This document shows, piece after piece, positions 9,967 through 23,432 of a stretch of DNA of 64,000 bases. Location of the stretch: NCBI RefSeq assembly GCF_000143415.4, contig NW_003314269.1, forward strand, positions 335,878-399,877. The letters run 5' to 3'. The notes under the pieces are model-generated. The model did not search any database, was not told the origin of the DNA, and saw only the letters and a list, made by a program, of their open reading frames with translations. The first letter of the stretch is position 1, and each line of letters starts with the position of its first letter. The position numbers and the translations under genes were made by a program. The DNA is from Selaginella moellendorffii (taxonomy: Eukaryota; Streptophyta; Lycopodiopsida; Selaginellales; Selaginellaceae).

Positions 9967-11075
9967 TCGGGACCGAGACCGAGACCGAGGCCGAGGCCAA
10001 GACCGAGCCCGAGCCCGAGTCCGAGTCTGAATCCGAGTCCGAGTCCGAGTCCGAGTCCGAGTCCGAGTCCGGAGCCTGAGAGGGTGAAAGCCCAAAGTGT
10101 TCGTCTCCCAGACCCTGGGGGGTTTGGTGAGCTCCAAAAGTATAGTAGGGGGAGGACTGCAGTGGAGCCAGTTTGGCCAGGAAAGGCCAGTTTGGCCCAG
10201 GAAGGCCGGACCCAGTGTTGGGTGATGAGATGCCCACTGTGAAGTCCAAGACTAGAGTGAACACGGACCGACAAGCGGGGTAGCTTGGTGAAGTGTTCAA
10301 GAGCCGGCTCCAGTTCCCCCGGGAGATCGACTGGCCGATGCTCCCAGTCCAAGTGTGGGTGGCACTACCTACTTGGATACCTGTTGTGGCTCAATGGAAC
10401 CTCGCTCTAAGCCCATGGCTAGAGCACCTAAAGGCGGAAGGCAGGGAGAGTACCCAGGTGGCTCGCGTAAGGCCACGGTGTTCCGAAATGTTGTCCCAAA
10501 GGCCCAAACTGTGGAAAGGAAGAGGAGCAGTCCTCTGGGGTAGTGACCAAGGACACAGTCGTGTGGTGAGGAAGTCCTAGAGGACTGTGGGACTTAGTGG
10601 TCGGGCCTGTGGGTCTCGATCCAGTGGCAGTGTTGGCAAGCACGGCCAGGGGCAGAAAGGGACTTAGTGGGGACTGACAGAGGGATATTGGGGAAGGTTA
10701 TTCCCCTTGTCGGTGGGCATCCTAAGGATGCTAAGGAGTGGATCTGAGATGACCACTCACGGATGGTTTGCCTAGTCTTGGAGAGCCAAGACGGTGATGC
10801 AAGTGGTATTGGACTACCAGTGTGGCAAAGGTGATTGGGCATGGCCTTAGCGTAACAGGCTGCTATGTCAGTGGTACCTTTGAGTGTCGGCCATGGGATC
10901 GGACACGTGGTGCACTTGGACCAAGTGCAAATGTTGAGTGGCATGGATGCCATTCTCGGGGCTAGCAAGTCCCAAGTCCTGGATTGGACTTATGGAGGTT
11001 GTGAATGAGACTCCTCCAAGTGGTCAGAGGTGTGGTTAAGTGACTAAACTAGAATGGAAAATTTAGTCGCCTACA
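9354..11075 (+). repeat. LARD right LTR, 5'-truncated
   Basis: This segment is nearly identical to about 3665-5255 of the left LTR, but the first ~245 bp, including the triple G-box, are absent. Its minisatellite block is about 128 bp longer than the left one. Single-base differences elsewhere are few, which suggests a fairly recent insertion. It ends CGCCTACA at 11075. Confidence 0.8.
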
Positions 11076-14000
11076 CAGTCCTAGAGTAACCAGCATCCCA
11101 ATGCTAGGACTAACACGCAAAACGGAGCCAAACGGAGTCTGGCGCTATTTCGGCATACCGGTGGCCTAACGCGAGGACATGGGTACTCCACCAACTAGCA
11201 TGGAATGGAACTTGGGCTTAGACCCAAGCCGGACGCAAAACAAGGACAGGCATGCAAATGGAAGCTAGACTATGCCTCAGGTTGGTCGGCCATGCCCGAC
11301 CTACCCACTATCCCTACTATACATTTGGAAACCCCCACAGCCCCCCCCTTGAGGAACACACGCTTTGGGCTTTCACCGCAAGCCTCCCTTAGTATCAGGA
11401 GTTAGTCTCTAGGACAAGCTTGAAACCTACTAAATATAGAATGTCCTTAGATTGCAAATTTGGACACGGGACAAACACCATCGTGTTCAGGCCAATCTCT
11501 ACATTCCGTAAATATGCCAAATGAGCAAATATGGACACTTTCCATAAATAGCATTTGGGATTGAATTGAGACTAACGCTAAGGGCATGATAGCGAGGGTG
11601 TTTGGCAGACACAGTAAGCTATCATCTAGCGATATTGAGGGACCAATCTCAATATCGCGTGGGTTCCCAACACTAGCAAGTGCAAGTCAACGAATGAGTT
11701 TCTCTAACCAGGTCAAGTATGCTTGACAAATAGCACGTAGGAATTCCGTCCTTATGCCCATCTAGTCAAGTGCACACGTGAAGACCAGTTTCTCAACTAG
11801 CTTAGGCAGAGATTGATAACGGGCCCAGCAATACCGATCTCCTGCCATCGTGGCAGTAAGGTAAGAGTGTCCGTAAGGACTACTCGACAAGTAACTTTCG
11901 ATACCCAAAGTCACATTCGCGACACTCTCCCCCCCTAGGGAAGATCGACGTCCTCATCGATGCATACTCGAGTCTAGAATACCGCCAAGGAAACAACTCC
12001 AGAAAAAGTTCACGGTACTCACACTATGTGAGAAATGCACCAACTTAAATGAGTTAAGAGGCAACCTCTTTGTCTAATGCGGATGCGCTACCAGCTCAGA
12101 CACCTTCCGGCCGTCGCTGACAAGGAAATGACCAACAGAGTCAGCCACCCTTGCTGCTCTGGGAGTCACCCAGCTTACAAAAGTGTGATACACCCCTGCC
12201 CGCAAGGACATAGAGAGAGAAGCCAGAGGCCCCAACCTTCCTGAGCAAAGAAACCAAACCCGTCGATAAGGTTTAGATAGACTACTGTAAACAGGCAGTT
12301 AAAGTTGTTTACACGGTCACACCCTTTTAATGGAAGAAGGAACATCGACAGAGAGGCGGGTTATGTGACCAGTCGACAGTAGCTACCCCATGACTAGAGA
12401 TTTCAACATGCACACAAAGTGCCAAAGTTAGTCTACCTATACTGGCCCAAGTTCCCAAGATCAATAGATGGACAATATCAAAGTCAAAGACAATGATATC
12501 TAAGAGACTTAAGTATCAATGAGTAAAACTTAGATTAGAACACAAAAGTATTCCAAGTAAGTTATCATCCGATAAACTAGTATTATAGGATAGGAACCAC
12601 CAAGCTCATCATGCTTGGAAAACATAAGAGTCACCATCAAACAAAATTCAATAGCAAGTATATCATCAAGTAAACTCAATGATAAAGTTTAACTATTAAA
12701 GATTGCAGACAAAATGCCAAACAACTTACGAAAGATAACTCAAAGAACACAAAGTATTGACTGACAAGCAAAATGCTCGTGAATGTATCACCCAAAAGAA
12801 ATAACATCCAAATCTATCAAAACTAACTCGAGGAATAATCAACAGAAGAGAATGAATGTGGTAAGACCAACAAACACTCATTCCTGCCAACTATCACAAA
12901 AGCCAATCTGAATAGATCCCAGCCAACAATACCAAGGAACTCAAGTTGCCTAAGTAAGTGTCAGCAACATCCTACTGATGTCTCAAACCCAAGAGACCAA
13001 TCCAAAGCAAACCACAAAGAACATGTGGTATTGCGAAAAGCCAAAAGCTATCAAAGAGAATAACTAACCATCATGAAAGATCATCAATTATCCTATCAAA
13101 AAGATATGCCAAATCATCATCAAGCAAGAATCTACCATCCCGAAGAATAGCAAATAATTCCAGACCAACAATAATCAGACAAAACTTTTGATAAGGATAA
13201 TCAACTACCCTAGATGATAATCAATCATCACCAATGATTGCTAAATGTAAAAACCAACTTCAACATTGAAACTAATGAGCCAAAATGCCTTCCCCAACAA
13301 CTTCTAACAAATGGACCACAAGCATGAAAACTCAAGGAACCAAAAGCTCGAAGAAGCTTATAACTAAGTCTTGCCTAATAATCATCACAAGTCTTGCATG
13401 AACTAACTTCAATGCTATTAAAGAAATCATGGTGTAACCCACAATATTTTCCTCAACATATCCATAAGTTAAACTTCATAATGCCAAAGCTAATGAAGAG
13501 CATATCTGCATCAATTCAAAAGCTAAGCATAACGAAGCTATGCTCAACAAGTGATCACTAAACGATCCTCCATGAATCCATTTATAGCAACACATAACTC
13601 ACTTCATAGCAAGCACAAGAAGAATCATTCATGATCGATATATTCCAACTCAAATCCAGCAAGGACTCAAATATTCTAATAGCAATCACTAACTCTTCAT
13701 CTCGTAAAGCTAGCATAGTCCATGACTGAATCCCTTTTAAAGGAAAAGCGGAAGCTCAACCCTCTACTAAATAATCTCGTCTAGAACACAACTAACTTAA
13801 ACTTGCCACTCAACTCGTTTGAACGCTAACATAGTTGCTAATTAGCAAATGCATGAATGCTAACAACATAAAGCTATAACCAAACCATCAACACTATCTT
13901 CATTAAGACTAATAAAACTCAATATCAATTTTATAAAGAGACATCTCATCTCATTCGAATCTCAACATCAATATTGTCAACAACAAGGCATCACCTCAAT

Positions 14001-15316
14001 GTTATCAACATCATAACAAAACTAAAAGAAAGCAAAAGTGAATCACCACTCAAAGCTCTTTAGCAACCAAGCTAACCAAAGTCAAAGATACTATACTTAA
14101 TATCCAAGACCAATCCTTCAACATTACTCAGGTACAGATAACACTTCCTCAAGGAGTGAATCACCACATCCAAGACTCAATGAAATCCAACACCACGGAT
14201 TAAATGCAACCAAATGACATCGACAGAGGTAGAGTTGACATGCCAACATGGAAAACCCATGTAAGTTTAACAACACGATCCTCCACAACACCATCCGGTA
14301 AAGTAAACCCATCACTGTTAAATCTTCATCGAGCGAAACAAGTGTCAAACAGTCCTTGACGAAGTCTTACAGGCAATCATTAGTCGCAAAGCAACTAACC
14401 ATCACTTTTTCAACTTGCTTTCACGAGACCCAAACACTAAACTCACGTCATTTAGTCATACACTTGTCCAACATGAACGTGATACCTTCGGTATGAGATA
14501 AAAGTTCATAGACAAGCACAAACCAAATGACCACTCGAATCCAACTCAACCGCGATAACATATCTAGTCAATAGCTCTGAGCATGCCTTGAAGAGGCTAG
14601 CTATACATGATCAACACTTAGTCGAAACTAAAGTGAAGACCATGAGATGGATCATATTGGTACACAACCTCCTCATAGACAAAGCTATAGTATGGGTACC
14701 AACATCTCAACCTTAAACAACTAAGTTGAACATCACCATCTTTAGCCAAGGCGCAGGGCCACCAAGACCAAGTCAAGATCAGTGACAGCTCACTACTCTC
14801 ATAGAGTCTAACGAAATGTAAAGTGCAACCTGCCACCAAGCATAACGTTACAAAAGAAAGGCACAAGGGTCACCTTTCTAGAAAAGTGCAATGGCCACTT
14901 TTCTACACTAACTCTAGACTCTATTCAACTTAATTGCCTTAGCCCCAAAAGTTAGCATCCCTTTCAGGCTGCATTATACAAACTACCTACTAAGGTTTAA
15001 GCCAACCAAAGTCAACTCCAACCCTTTCACTACTTTGTACTAGCTTACGAAAATGGAATGGTTTTCGAACAAAGTGATCAACAGATCAACCATTGGATAA
15101 GTCTAAGAAAATTTGTAGAAAATTTCCATCCTAGAGAAAGAATAACTCTCAGTCTAGGAATACAAACTTTCAAGACTCAACCAACTTCCTCCTACTAACA
15201 ACTTCACATAGGTTCACCTCAACACAAATTCTCATGACCCATAGTATGCTTAATCCTCGAACATCTTTTTGCCCATTCTTTCGACATCCAACACTGACAT
15301 CTGTAAAATGCAAATG
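11076..15316. repeat. Non-coding dispersed repeat region
   Basis: There is no credible coding sequence. About 11135-11700 matches about 24440-24990 in the opposite orientation, sharing for example a GCATACCGGTGGCC-like segment and CCTACTATACATTTGGAA. The rest is AT-rich and stop-rich; ORFs of 61-82 codons here show no family resemblance. Confidence 0.6.
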
Positions 15317-16135
15317 GAACATCCAAGGCTTGATCACAAAGACCACATCTTCGGATATCCACATTTCACTAACACTCTTTTTCAACCATCTTCAAGATCC
15401 AATTGTGAAGCTAAAACACTAACAAGAAAAATGACATGGAAAATCAAGCTCTAAAGAACTTTCCTCATCACTTAAAATAACAATGCCACTTCCACTAACA
15501 CAAGTGCTAATAATGTCAATGCCTCAATCTCACACCTTCTCTATCCAACAATCTACTCCAAGTGTTAACGGATCAACTAATGAGCTATAACAAATGCTAC
15601 AACCCTTTCTAACACCTTATGGGCAAACCCTTAAGGAAATAAGGAACAAGGAACCAACTTAAATTTAGCATAATGGACCACCATCGAGAATCTAGTCAAA
15701 GCTACTACTACGCTACTTTGTGCAAGTAGACTAGCTTCACCATCAACCACTTTGGGGTTAATCATCGTTTAACCGAGCAACTTCGTAAACACATTGCTTA
15801 TTATCATATGGATATGATATGGAAATCACAATGACTTGATCATCAATTGAGCAACACCATGAGCAACTCCCACGTCATTACTACAAAGGTTTATGTGAGT
15901 GTCAAGTGTCAACTCGATTTAACAAAATGCAACATAAATGTCACACTCTACCGATAGAGACTTATAACACTGAACACCATTAACTTTTGTTCACAACACG
16001 AACAAACTCATGCCACTCTCTTTCCGACCAAACTCAACATTAATCTAACACCAAGTTACTCAAGGAGCAATAGCAAAGTTCCCCAGAAAAGAATTGAGCA
16101 TTACAACTCAAGTCTTCCAATAGCAAGCCTAGACA
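15317..16135. repeat. Direct repeat copy of 1840-2660
   Basis: This is close to identical to about 1840-2660 through CATCCAAGGCTTGATCACAAAG, GTTAACGGATCAACTAATG and TTCCAATAGCAAGCCTAGAC. Similarity stops at 16135, where an inverted LARD LTR fragment begins. The two copies are probably parts of related element interiors. Confidence 0.75.
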
Positions 16136-16376
16136 ACATCTCGGACTCCTTCACGTGTCATGTGTTGGTCCTCTTGTGTCCCTTTTCTAGAGACTCACTT
16201 ATTGCTCGCTTCATGCTTGTTCCTTAAGCACTTCGTTGGGAGTTCCACTCCCGCTCTTGACCTTTCAAGTTGGAGCTTTTAGTCCAAACGTGTTATGCTC
16301 GTTTGGCTTTCGCTTCGGCCACTACCACATGGCACCCTTTCAGCTCCACTTTAGGGGTTAGGGACTTGTGTCTCAC
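16136..16376 (-). repeat. LARD LTR fragment, inverted
   Basis: This is the reverse complement of LTR positions of about 3665-3910, including the start of the GAGTCC region, the GAGCGGGAGTGGAACTCCC segment and the CCACGTGG site (here decayed to CCACATGG). It is truncated on both sides, abutting the repeat before it and a gypsy relic after it. Confidence 0.75.
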
Positions 16377-16689
16377 GTGGATGATGATGGGAATTGTAGC
16401 ACTATTGTTGTCCCACTTGTATGCGGCTCAGGTGTTTAGTAGACTCTACTCAAACAAGTAGAAGAATACTTATCAAATACTAATCCCACAACCTAGCATT
16501 AGCAACCATGGCAATCACAAAGATAAACCCAATGCTGTTGGCAATATTGGATCATGACCATATAAAAGTTTATATGGTGAAACACTAACAGAAATCTCCA
16601 ACCCTGTGATGTATGCATACTGAAAAGATGGCAAATAACCATCCTAATTCGAATGCTGAAAGTTCACGTACTTTGCAATTATCCCCTTG

Positions 16690-16930
16690 AAATTCTGAAT
16701 AAGCTGTTCCACCAAACCATTTGACTATGGATGATAAACACTTGTGAAAGTGTGACATATCCCCAACTGAGACATCAAAACATGAAATACCTCATCCATA
16801 AATATGAAACCATTATCCGAAAGAATCTACTTCAGATAGGAATGCTAGGACACTACTCAATTGAGGAGGAAGTATCTAACAGCAGTTGCAAATGCACTAG
16901 CAAGAGCACTAATTTCCATCCAATGAGTCA
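16690..16930 (-). pseudogene. Integrase core relic (gypsy copy A)
   Basis: The minus-strand translation carries broken integrase-core pieces. The DNA is closely similar to the better preserved integrase at 28028-28381, for example around CAAACCATTTGACTATGGATG. Several in-frame stops are present. Confidence 0.65.
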
Positions 16931-17279
16931 AGTAATCAAAAGCAACAGGATCTGTCCCCACAAATTAAAGAAGATTATACTTGAGGCAATATTGAAAATG
17001 TAAATGCCGAAATTGCAAGTCATCAACAAATAATGCAGGACTCTTAAACCCATTATGAAGTGTTCAAATTCGTAGCTCAATCTTTTGAGCCTCGCAAACC
17101 TCATCAAGAGAATGTAAATCCTTCTCTGTACCTTCTGAACACTAAACGTCAAGTATAATAACCGCCGATGGCACAGAATCCTTGTCCAAAAATCCATAGA
17201 TGCTGGAATAATAGGCTCATTAGAAACATGAGAAGAGAGCAAAGAAGGAAAAGGTGCTCAAGAAAGAGCATTAACATCA

Positions 17280-17696
17280 TCAACATTGCTTATGTTCATG
17301 GCAATGAACAACATTAAAATCATATATTTGAAGTTTCAAAGCCCACCGAGAAATATGGCCAACTAAGTTCTTTTGTTTCAATAATGAAGTAACTACAGCA
17401 TGATCACCTTGTAATAATGTCCGAGAACTATGTAGATATACATGAAGTTTCTCAAAACCCCAAATTGCTGCTAAACACTCCTTTGTCGTGGAGTAGTTTA
17501 CCTTCGTTGGTTGTAATGTACAGCTAATATATGCAATGAGATGGCACTGACCAAACATGCTTGGGCTCTCTTGCATCAACACACATCCAAAACCAATATC
17601 AGAAGTATCTAGGCACAAAATGAAAGGTTGAGTATAGTTAGAATACACTAAAACCAGAGGAGTCATTAATAGCTCTTTGAAATTTGCAAATGCCAC
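17280..17696 (-). pseudogene. Ty3/gypsy RNase H domain relic (copy A)
   Basis: A 138-codon open stretch fits the RT-associated RNase H of gypsy elements. It reads FANFKELLMTPLVL, then PFILCLDTSDIGFGCVL with the first catalytic Asp, VNYSTTKECLAAIWGFEK with the Glu region, and ISRWALKLQIYDF near the end. This is the longest intact piece of the element. RNase H would degrade the RNA strand during reverse transcription, but without an intact polyprotein it is a relic. Confidence 0.85.
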
Positions 17697-17866
17697 TCAT
17701 AGTCTACAAACCAGATGAAAGATAACATTGACAACTTCAGCAACGCTCGCAATGGTGCAGTACGATTAGAAAGATGATCAACAAAATGACCAAGATACTG
17801 CACCTTGCTCAGGAAACACTGCACATCATTTACACACGTTGGAGTAAGGAACTTTAGAACAGTCAT
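17666..17866 (-). pseudogene. RT connection/thumb relic (gypsy copy A)
   Basis: The stretch contains PTCVNDVQCFLSKVQYLGHFV followed by TAPLRALLK and FIWFVDYEWHLQ. This matches the gypsy RT C-terminal region (typically P.+.V..+R.FLG...YYR.FI ... PL..L). It overlaps the RNase H stretch in another frame, showing a frameshift between them. Confidence 0.75.
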
Positions 17867-18579
17867 AAGTTTATTAGGATTAACTTATAAACCTTGACAA
17901 GAAATATAGTACCTAAGATAAGTCTTAATATACACTTCGATTGTTTCAACTTTAAACCAACTTTCCATAGTTGATCCAATACTTTACAAATATCACCAAT
18001 GTGTTCCTCTTACGTCCCCTCTGAATGCATCAAGATAGTATTGATGAAGTTAATAACCACCTCTGGCATATCGTAAAGAATGTCGTCCATCATTCACTGA
18101 AAGTTGTTGGAGCATTATTTAAACCAAACGAGATCACCAAAAACTCATATAAACCAAATGGTGTACAAAAAGCTATCTTAGGATATTTTTTTCAACCATC
18201 AATACTTGCTAGTACTTAAAAGCAAAGTTTAACTTGGTGAACTAACGACTTTTCCCTAGACAATCCAAGAGATCCATAGTATGAGGAAGAGGGTATATAT
18301 CGGGGATTGTCACTTCATTTAATGGACAATAATCAATGCAAAAACAAATACTCCCAGTAGGTTTCGTCACAAAATGAAGTTCACATGCCCAAGGACTCTA
18401 TAATTTTTTATTAACACCCTTTTCCAACATTTCCTTGATGTTTGCATATAAAATCTTGATCTCTATGGGTGACTGATGATAAATCAAAACTTTGATTGGA
18501 CAAGCATCCCCAATTGGAATAAGATAATTTGTGGCAATCTTGGCCCAAACGATAGGTCAAATTCAAAGAGATTGACATA

Positions 18580-18850
18580 CTCATTCATGAGCTGATCAAC
18601 TACTACAATACAAAGACCGTTGGAGGGATTAGAAAAGGGAAGAGAGGAACAAAACAAAAACATAAAAGGAAGTTATAGGGAGACAAAAGTGATAGAAGCA
18701 AAGGAATAGAAGTGACAGGAATGGAAAAAATATAAGGAAGTATGAAACAAAGGAGAGAAACCTTAAAGTCATATTTAACATGATTGTGCTGCAACCAATT
18801 CATATCAAGGATGAGGTCAAAAGCTTAACTCAACACCACCCCTAATACCT
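18580..18850 (-). pseudogene. Protease and start of RT, relic (gypsy copy A)
   Basis: The minus-strand reading gives FDLILDMNWLQHNHVKYDFK, resembling the end of a retroviral-type aspartic protease (D.ILGMDWL..H...DF). An RT-leading segment follows. Serine- and phenylalanine-rich linker DNA between them matches copy C near 26650-26880. Confidence 0.6.
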
Positions 18851-19459
18851 ACAACTCAAGCTCAAGATCACCAAATCACTGTGAAGTGATTGAACCAATG
18901 GTACATATCATCTCTAGGATTTCAAACCAATGGTATCATCCCTAGGATTCCCACGGAAGAACTTTGGCCCAACGTGAGGATTGATAGCAAAAGCAGAAGG
19001 AGCTATACCATGCACCATAAATACTGCTATCAACTAAGTTTGATTGTTCAATTGCAATTATATAGCATTAAGCAATTGCACCAACTATTGCTCTAGAGTC
19101 AAAGGAGGAGGAGGCTGCTACTCTACCATGAAGATGAATAAAAAGAAACAAACAAAAAAGAAGTTGAGAAAAGCTAAAAGAAAAAAGAGATCTAGACAAT
19201 GCAAAAGCTAGATTTAAACCAAAATCCTAAATCCCAGCACTCTTTAGAGACAATCAAAGTTGCCCTTCACTTCCACCAATGTGAGTGCATGGAATATGGA
19301 AAAAGAATATAGAAAATGTGCATCCCTATTAACCCAAAAACCCTAATTTATATATTGAAGTGAGTGGTTCGGATTCAAACCAATCCAATAGCTATCAAAA
19401 TCCCATTACGCTAATATTAGGATATGGCATCATAGCTGTACATTTGGACCTCACAGTAT

Positions 19460-22400
19460 TTATTTATTAATATATGTACTATCATTTTCTAATTATTCAT
19501 CTAGAAATCAAATATAAATAACTATGTTATAAAATTACAATTAGTATCTATTTTATAATTAAAATAATTTTATATGAATTAATAATTTCTTTATTTTAAA
19601 AACTTTAACTTTGAGGATGAATGTTATAAATTTGAAGTATTTAATTAGAAAGTACGTATATCATATCCTATCTTGATAATGTAACAATGAAGTGTTTGAT
19701 AAAGTAATGTGTGTAATGACCTAGTAAATATAATTCTATTGTTCATAATATTTTGAATTTAATATAGTTATATTTGTGACTACATTAAAGTGTAGTAATA
19801 AATATATTAATTAGGGTTTAGACTCTTGCTTTTATATAAAAATGGAACAAATGAATTATCTATATACTATGGTACTATAATTAGAATATGACCTAGTAGA
19901 TTTATATATGTTTATAAATATCTCTTTAAGAAACTGAAAAAGTTAAATTTAGTAAAATATTTGGAGCCTTCAATAAAGCTATTAAACACTCATACAAGAA
20001 TCTAAACTCTCATCAGAACATATAATGTAATTATTGACAAGCATGATAGAAATAGAACCTAAAGTAATGGCATAAATATAAGCCAACTACAAAATCTTAG
20101 GAAACAAATTATAACTCTTTGATCATCTATAAGATGTTCAAACCAATTATAAGCGACTAAATTTATTTTACTTAAGTTGGGATAAAGATGTATAAAAGTT
20201 ATGAGTGAAACTCTTCCAAGTGATTAAAGGTATAGATGAACTTAAAGCTATACTAACTTCACATTTGGTACAAATGCTCTATGTGTTTAATCCCATTTTA
20301 GACACCTAAAAGTATTACAACTATCCTTTTGCACTTAAGCCATGTTCATCCTTATTTATCTCATTAGTAGTTTAAAATCATTTATACCACAAACCCAATT
20401 TTTCCAAACCAAACCATCTAATCCATAACTGGTTATTCCATAAATACTTCATAACATCTTTAGAATGCCCCAAGATATAAAGGAACATTATCCTTCAATA
20501 TCTTTTCTTCAATCCCTATTAAGTCCTTCAACCATAGCAATGCTCACCAACACCATTATTGGTTTGGATCTTAAATATTGACTTCTAGGACTTTCTTATA
20601 ATTATACCTTTATTAAGCAAGAGAATTATTTCTTTTCATTTCCACTATCAAGGATTTTGAAATGATATTTTAAAACACTATAACTCAACACGAGTATTGT
20701 GGGTACTCCCCCACCTTCTACCACTTAGCCATGTGGCTAAAACAAGGTTTCAATGAGCCACATAAGGTATCCAAGAAATAATGCCACTCACACTTAGATT
20801 GGGAATAGTAACTATTCAATCTCCTAGAAGAGCTAAAGTTGGCTTTTAAATACTTCACTAAATTGCCCCATTTGTTCATCCATGTTCACTTTAGCTTTAG
20901 ATTCTTTAATATTTATATTATCACTCATTACGTGAGTTAACCTTCTTTAGTCACATTTGTTTCTTTGAAGTCCTTTTCTCTATTATCTCGCAAAAGCTTA
21001 CTAAACCCTCTAAGGTCTAAGAGATGATCGTTTTAAACTTTCATTCCTACTTGGTCTTACACTCAGATTTAGTCTTGGTCTCACTCTCAAAATCCATTCC
21101 TGACTTAGTCACAAACTCCATTTGTAACTTAGTCTTAAACTCCATCTTGGACTTTATTTGAACTTAGTCTTAGACTCAATTATTTTGGACTCAATTGCAA
21201 ATTTAATTTTAACACTTCCACATATCAATCATTATTTTATCCTTTTTAGAGATTCACTTATTAATTCATACTTGTTCTTCAAGCACTTTTTTAGGAGTTC
21301 TTTCCCACTCTTGACTTTCAGAGTTGGAGCTTTTTATCAAAATGTATTATGCTTATTGTGTTTTATATTTTGATCATTTCTTTAGAATCTTATGCTTTAT
21401 TTCAAATGTTAAATAAGTTTTGTAAGAATTTTGGGTTAAATATATTTTACCTAATATGAATGCTACTAAGAGATATTATATTACAATTGCTATAAGAGGT
21501 CTTTCATTTCCTTGAGAGTGAAAGATTTTCCTTTTATTTTTAAGTCTCAAGTGTTAAATTTGATATCAAAGAGGTTGAGTATATAGAGTCTCTTATTTAT
21601 CTAGTTTTAACTGAAATAAGATGTCCTCTGCTATTTAACTTTTCTACTCATAAGAAGTCTTTTATAATAGAAGGTTTTTTTCATTTAATCATTTAGTACA
21701 TCCTTTTATTTTACTTTCCCATTGCTACATTGATATCTATTAAAAATTATTTTTTCCATGCTTTTTTATCCACTTTTTCCTTTTCCATAATATTCTTTTT
21801 TCAGGTTTTCTTGTTTTCTCCTTCAATGTTTCAAACTTTATTTTTCTTTGGAGGGGTAGAGGGGACAAATAAGAGTCCAACCTTGATAATGAAGTGATAA
21901 ATAGAATAAATACTTCTAAAAAATTATTTTTTTAGGAGGGGGTAAATAAGATATAAAAAATGAACAAAATGTATCTAATCTTTAATGTATGATGTTGGAA
22001 AAATATATGGCTATTATTCTGAGTTAACACAAGTCTTAAAAACTGATTGAAGGGAAGATATAAAAATATATTATATTGATGGTTGTGAGTCCAAGTTATA
22101 CCCTTAGAGGCTGGTAAGAGGATAGATGTAGAGAGGTATTAATGAATTGCAATTGCCCTTTAAATTACATTGGTTTAAAAGTTACGATTTTGAGGTTGGT
22201 GCAAATAGCCACATAATGATTTGATAAACAATAAAGGTTTAAATATAAAAAAAAGGCCTATTACACTCTCTTTTCCAATCGATCAAGGGTTTTGGGATAC
22301 TTAGGGTTGAACATATTTAGGTTTGACTAGTATTGATCTTGGTAACCTCTTGGGAAATCAAAATTCAAGAGCTTACATAAGACTCTGCAAAAGAAATAAA

Positions 22401-22787
22401 TGCAATATTCTAGCCATATGTTTGCCACAAAGTGAGACTCAAGTTTCAAGGTATTGAACCCCTAAATGAAAGGACAAAGTTAAACTCTTGAGCTATAGCC
22501 AAGGAATGAAAGAATAGGAGCACAGAGCAACTCTCAAAAGGAGCGAAAGATCAAAAATATGGAGAAACACTAGAAAAATTCTAGAGGTTTTAATTGTAAA
22601 CTCATAAATTTAGACTTTTTAGAAAGTTACCCAATCCATCATTATTCAAAATTAAAGACATTTAACCCTAAGTATTCTAAGACTGAAAATGGGGTGCACT
22701 TTTATTTATATCCCCTTCCCTTTGTATTTTATATTTCCTTAGAAGTTCACATCAGTATAAATAAGCTTATGAATTGGGGTTGCTTAA
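19460..22787. other. AT-rich intergenic sequence with old repeat debris
   Basis: There is no recognisable gene. The only clear homology is the decayed LARD LTR piece at about 21030-21345. A weak further trace at about 22490-22545 resembles the start of that LTR (GGAGCACAGAGCAACT versus GGAGCCCAGAGCGACT). Confidence 0.6.
21030..21345 (-). repeat. Ancient decayed LARD LTR fragment
   Basis: The reverse complement follows the LARD LTR minisatellite and flank. Lines such as ACTTAGTCTTAGACTC replace the GAGTCCGAG units, then comes a decayed version of the ACTCCCACTCTTGACTTTCA flank. Most differences from the young copies are C-to-T or G-to-A, often at former CG sites. Confidence 0.65.
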
Positions 22788-23432
22788 NNNNNNNNNNNNN
22801 NNNNNNNNNNNNNNNNNNNNNNNNNNNNNNNNNNNNNNNNNNNNNNNNNNNNNNNNNNNNNNNNNNNNNNNNNNNNNNNNNNNNNNNNNNNNNNNNNNNN
22901 NNNNNNNNNNNNNNNNNNNNNNNNNNNNNNNNNNNNNNNNNNNNNNNNNNNNNNNNNNNNNNNNNNNNNNNNNNNNNNNNNNNNNNNNNNNNNNNNNNNN
23001 NNNNNNNNNNNNNNNNNNNNNNNNNNNNNNNNNNNNNNNNNNNNNNNNNNNNNNNNNNNNNNNNNNNNNNNNNNNNNNNNNNNNNNNNNNNNNNNNNNNN
23101 NNNNNNNNNNNNNNNNNNNNNNNNNNNNNNNNNNNNNNNNNNNNNNNNNNNNNNNNNNNNNNNNNNNNNNNNNNNNNNNNNNNNNNNNNNNNNNNNNNNN
23201 NNNNNNNNNNNNNNNNNNNNNNNNNNNNNNNNNNNNNNNNNNNNNNNNNNNNNNNNNNNNNNNNNNNNNNNNNNNNNNNNNNNNNNNNNNNNNNNNNNNN
23301 NNNNNNNNNNNNNNNNNNNNNNNNNNNNNNNNNNNNNNNNNNNNNNNNNNNNNNNNNNNNNNNNNNNNNNNNNNNNNNNNNNNNNNNNNNNNNNNNNNNN
23401 NNNNNNNNNNNNNNNNNNNNNNNNNNNNNNNN
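22788..23432. other. Assembly gap (645 N)
   Basis: This is a run of N. ORFs spanning it are artefacts. Confidence 1.

Larger units (their letters stand above)
3429..11075 (+). mobile_element. LARD-like non-autonomous LTR retrotransposon
   Basis: A long direct repeat flanks a ~4.1 kb interior. The left LTR (3429-5255) begins TGTAGCGC and ends CGCCTACA; the right copy (about 9354-11075) lacks roughly the first 245 bp. A primer-binding site (TGGTATCGGAGC, 5259-5270, one base off the initiator-tRNA-Met complement) follows the left LTR. I found no gag, RT, RNase H or integrase in the interior, which matches large retrotransposon derivatives moved in trans by a relative. No target-site duplication or polypurine tract can be assigned because the right LTR is truncated at its 5' side. 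Confidence 0.7.
16377..19459 (-). mobile_element. Decayed Ty3/gypsy retrotransposon, copy A
   Basis: Read on the minus strand, the order is LTR remnant (about 19459-19100, starting TGTGAGGTCCA), a short gag start (about 19050), protease, reverse transcriptase, RNase H and integrase. PR-RT-RNase H-IN is the Ty3/gypsy order. Frameshifts and stops interrupt every domain, and most of gag is deleted. It shares layout and sequence with copies at 25.2-27.1 kb and 27.4-31.5 kb. The gene cannot be functional. Confidence 0.8.
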
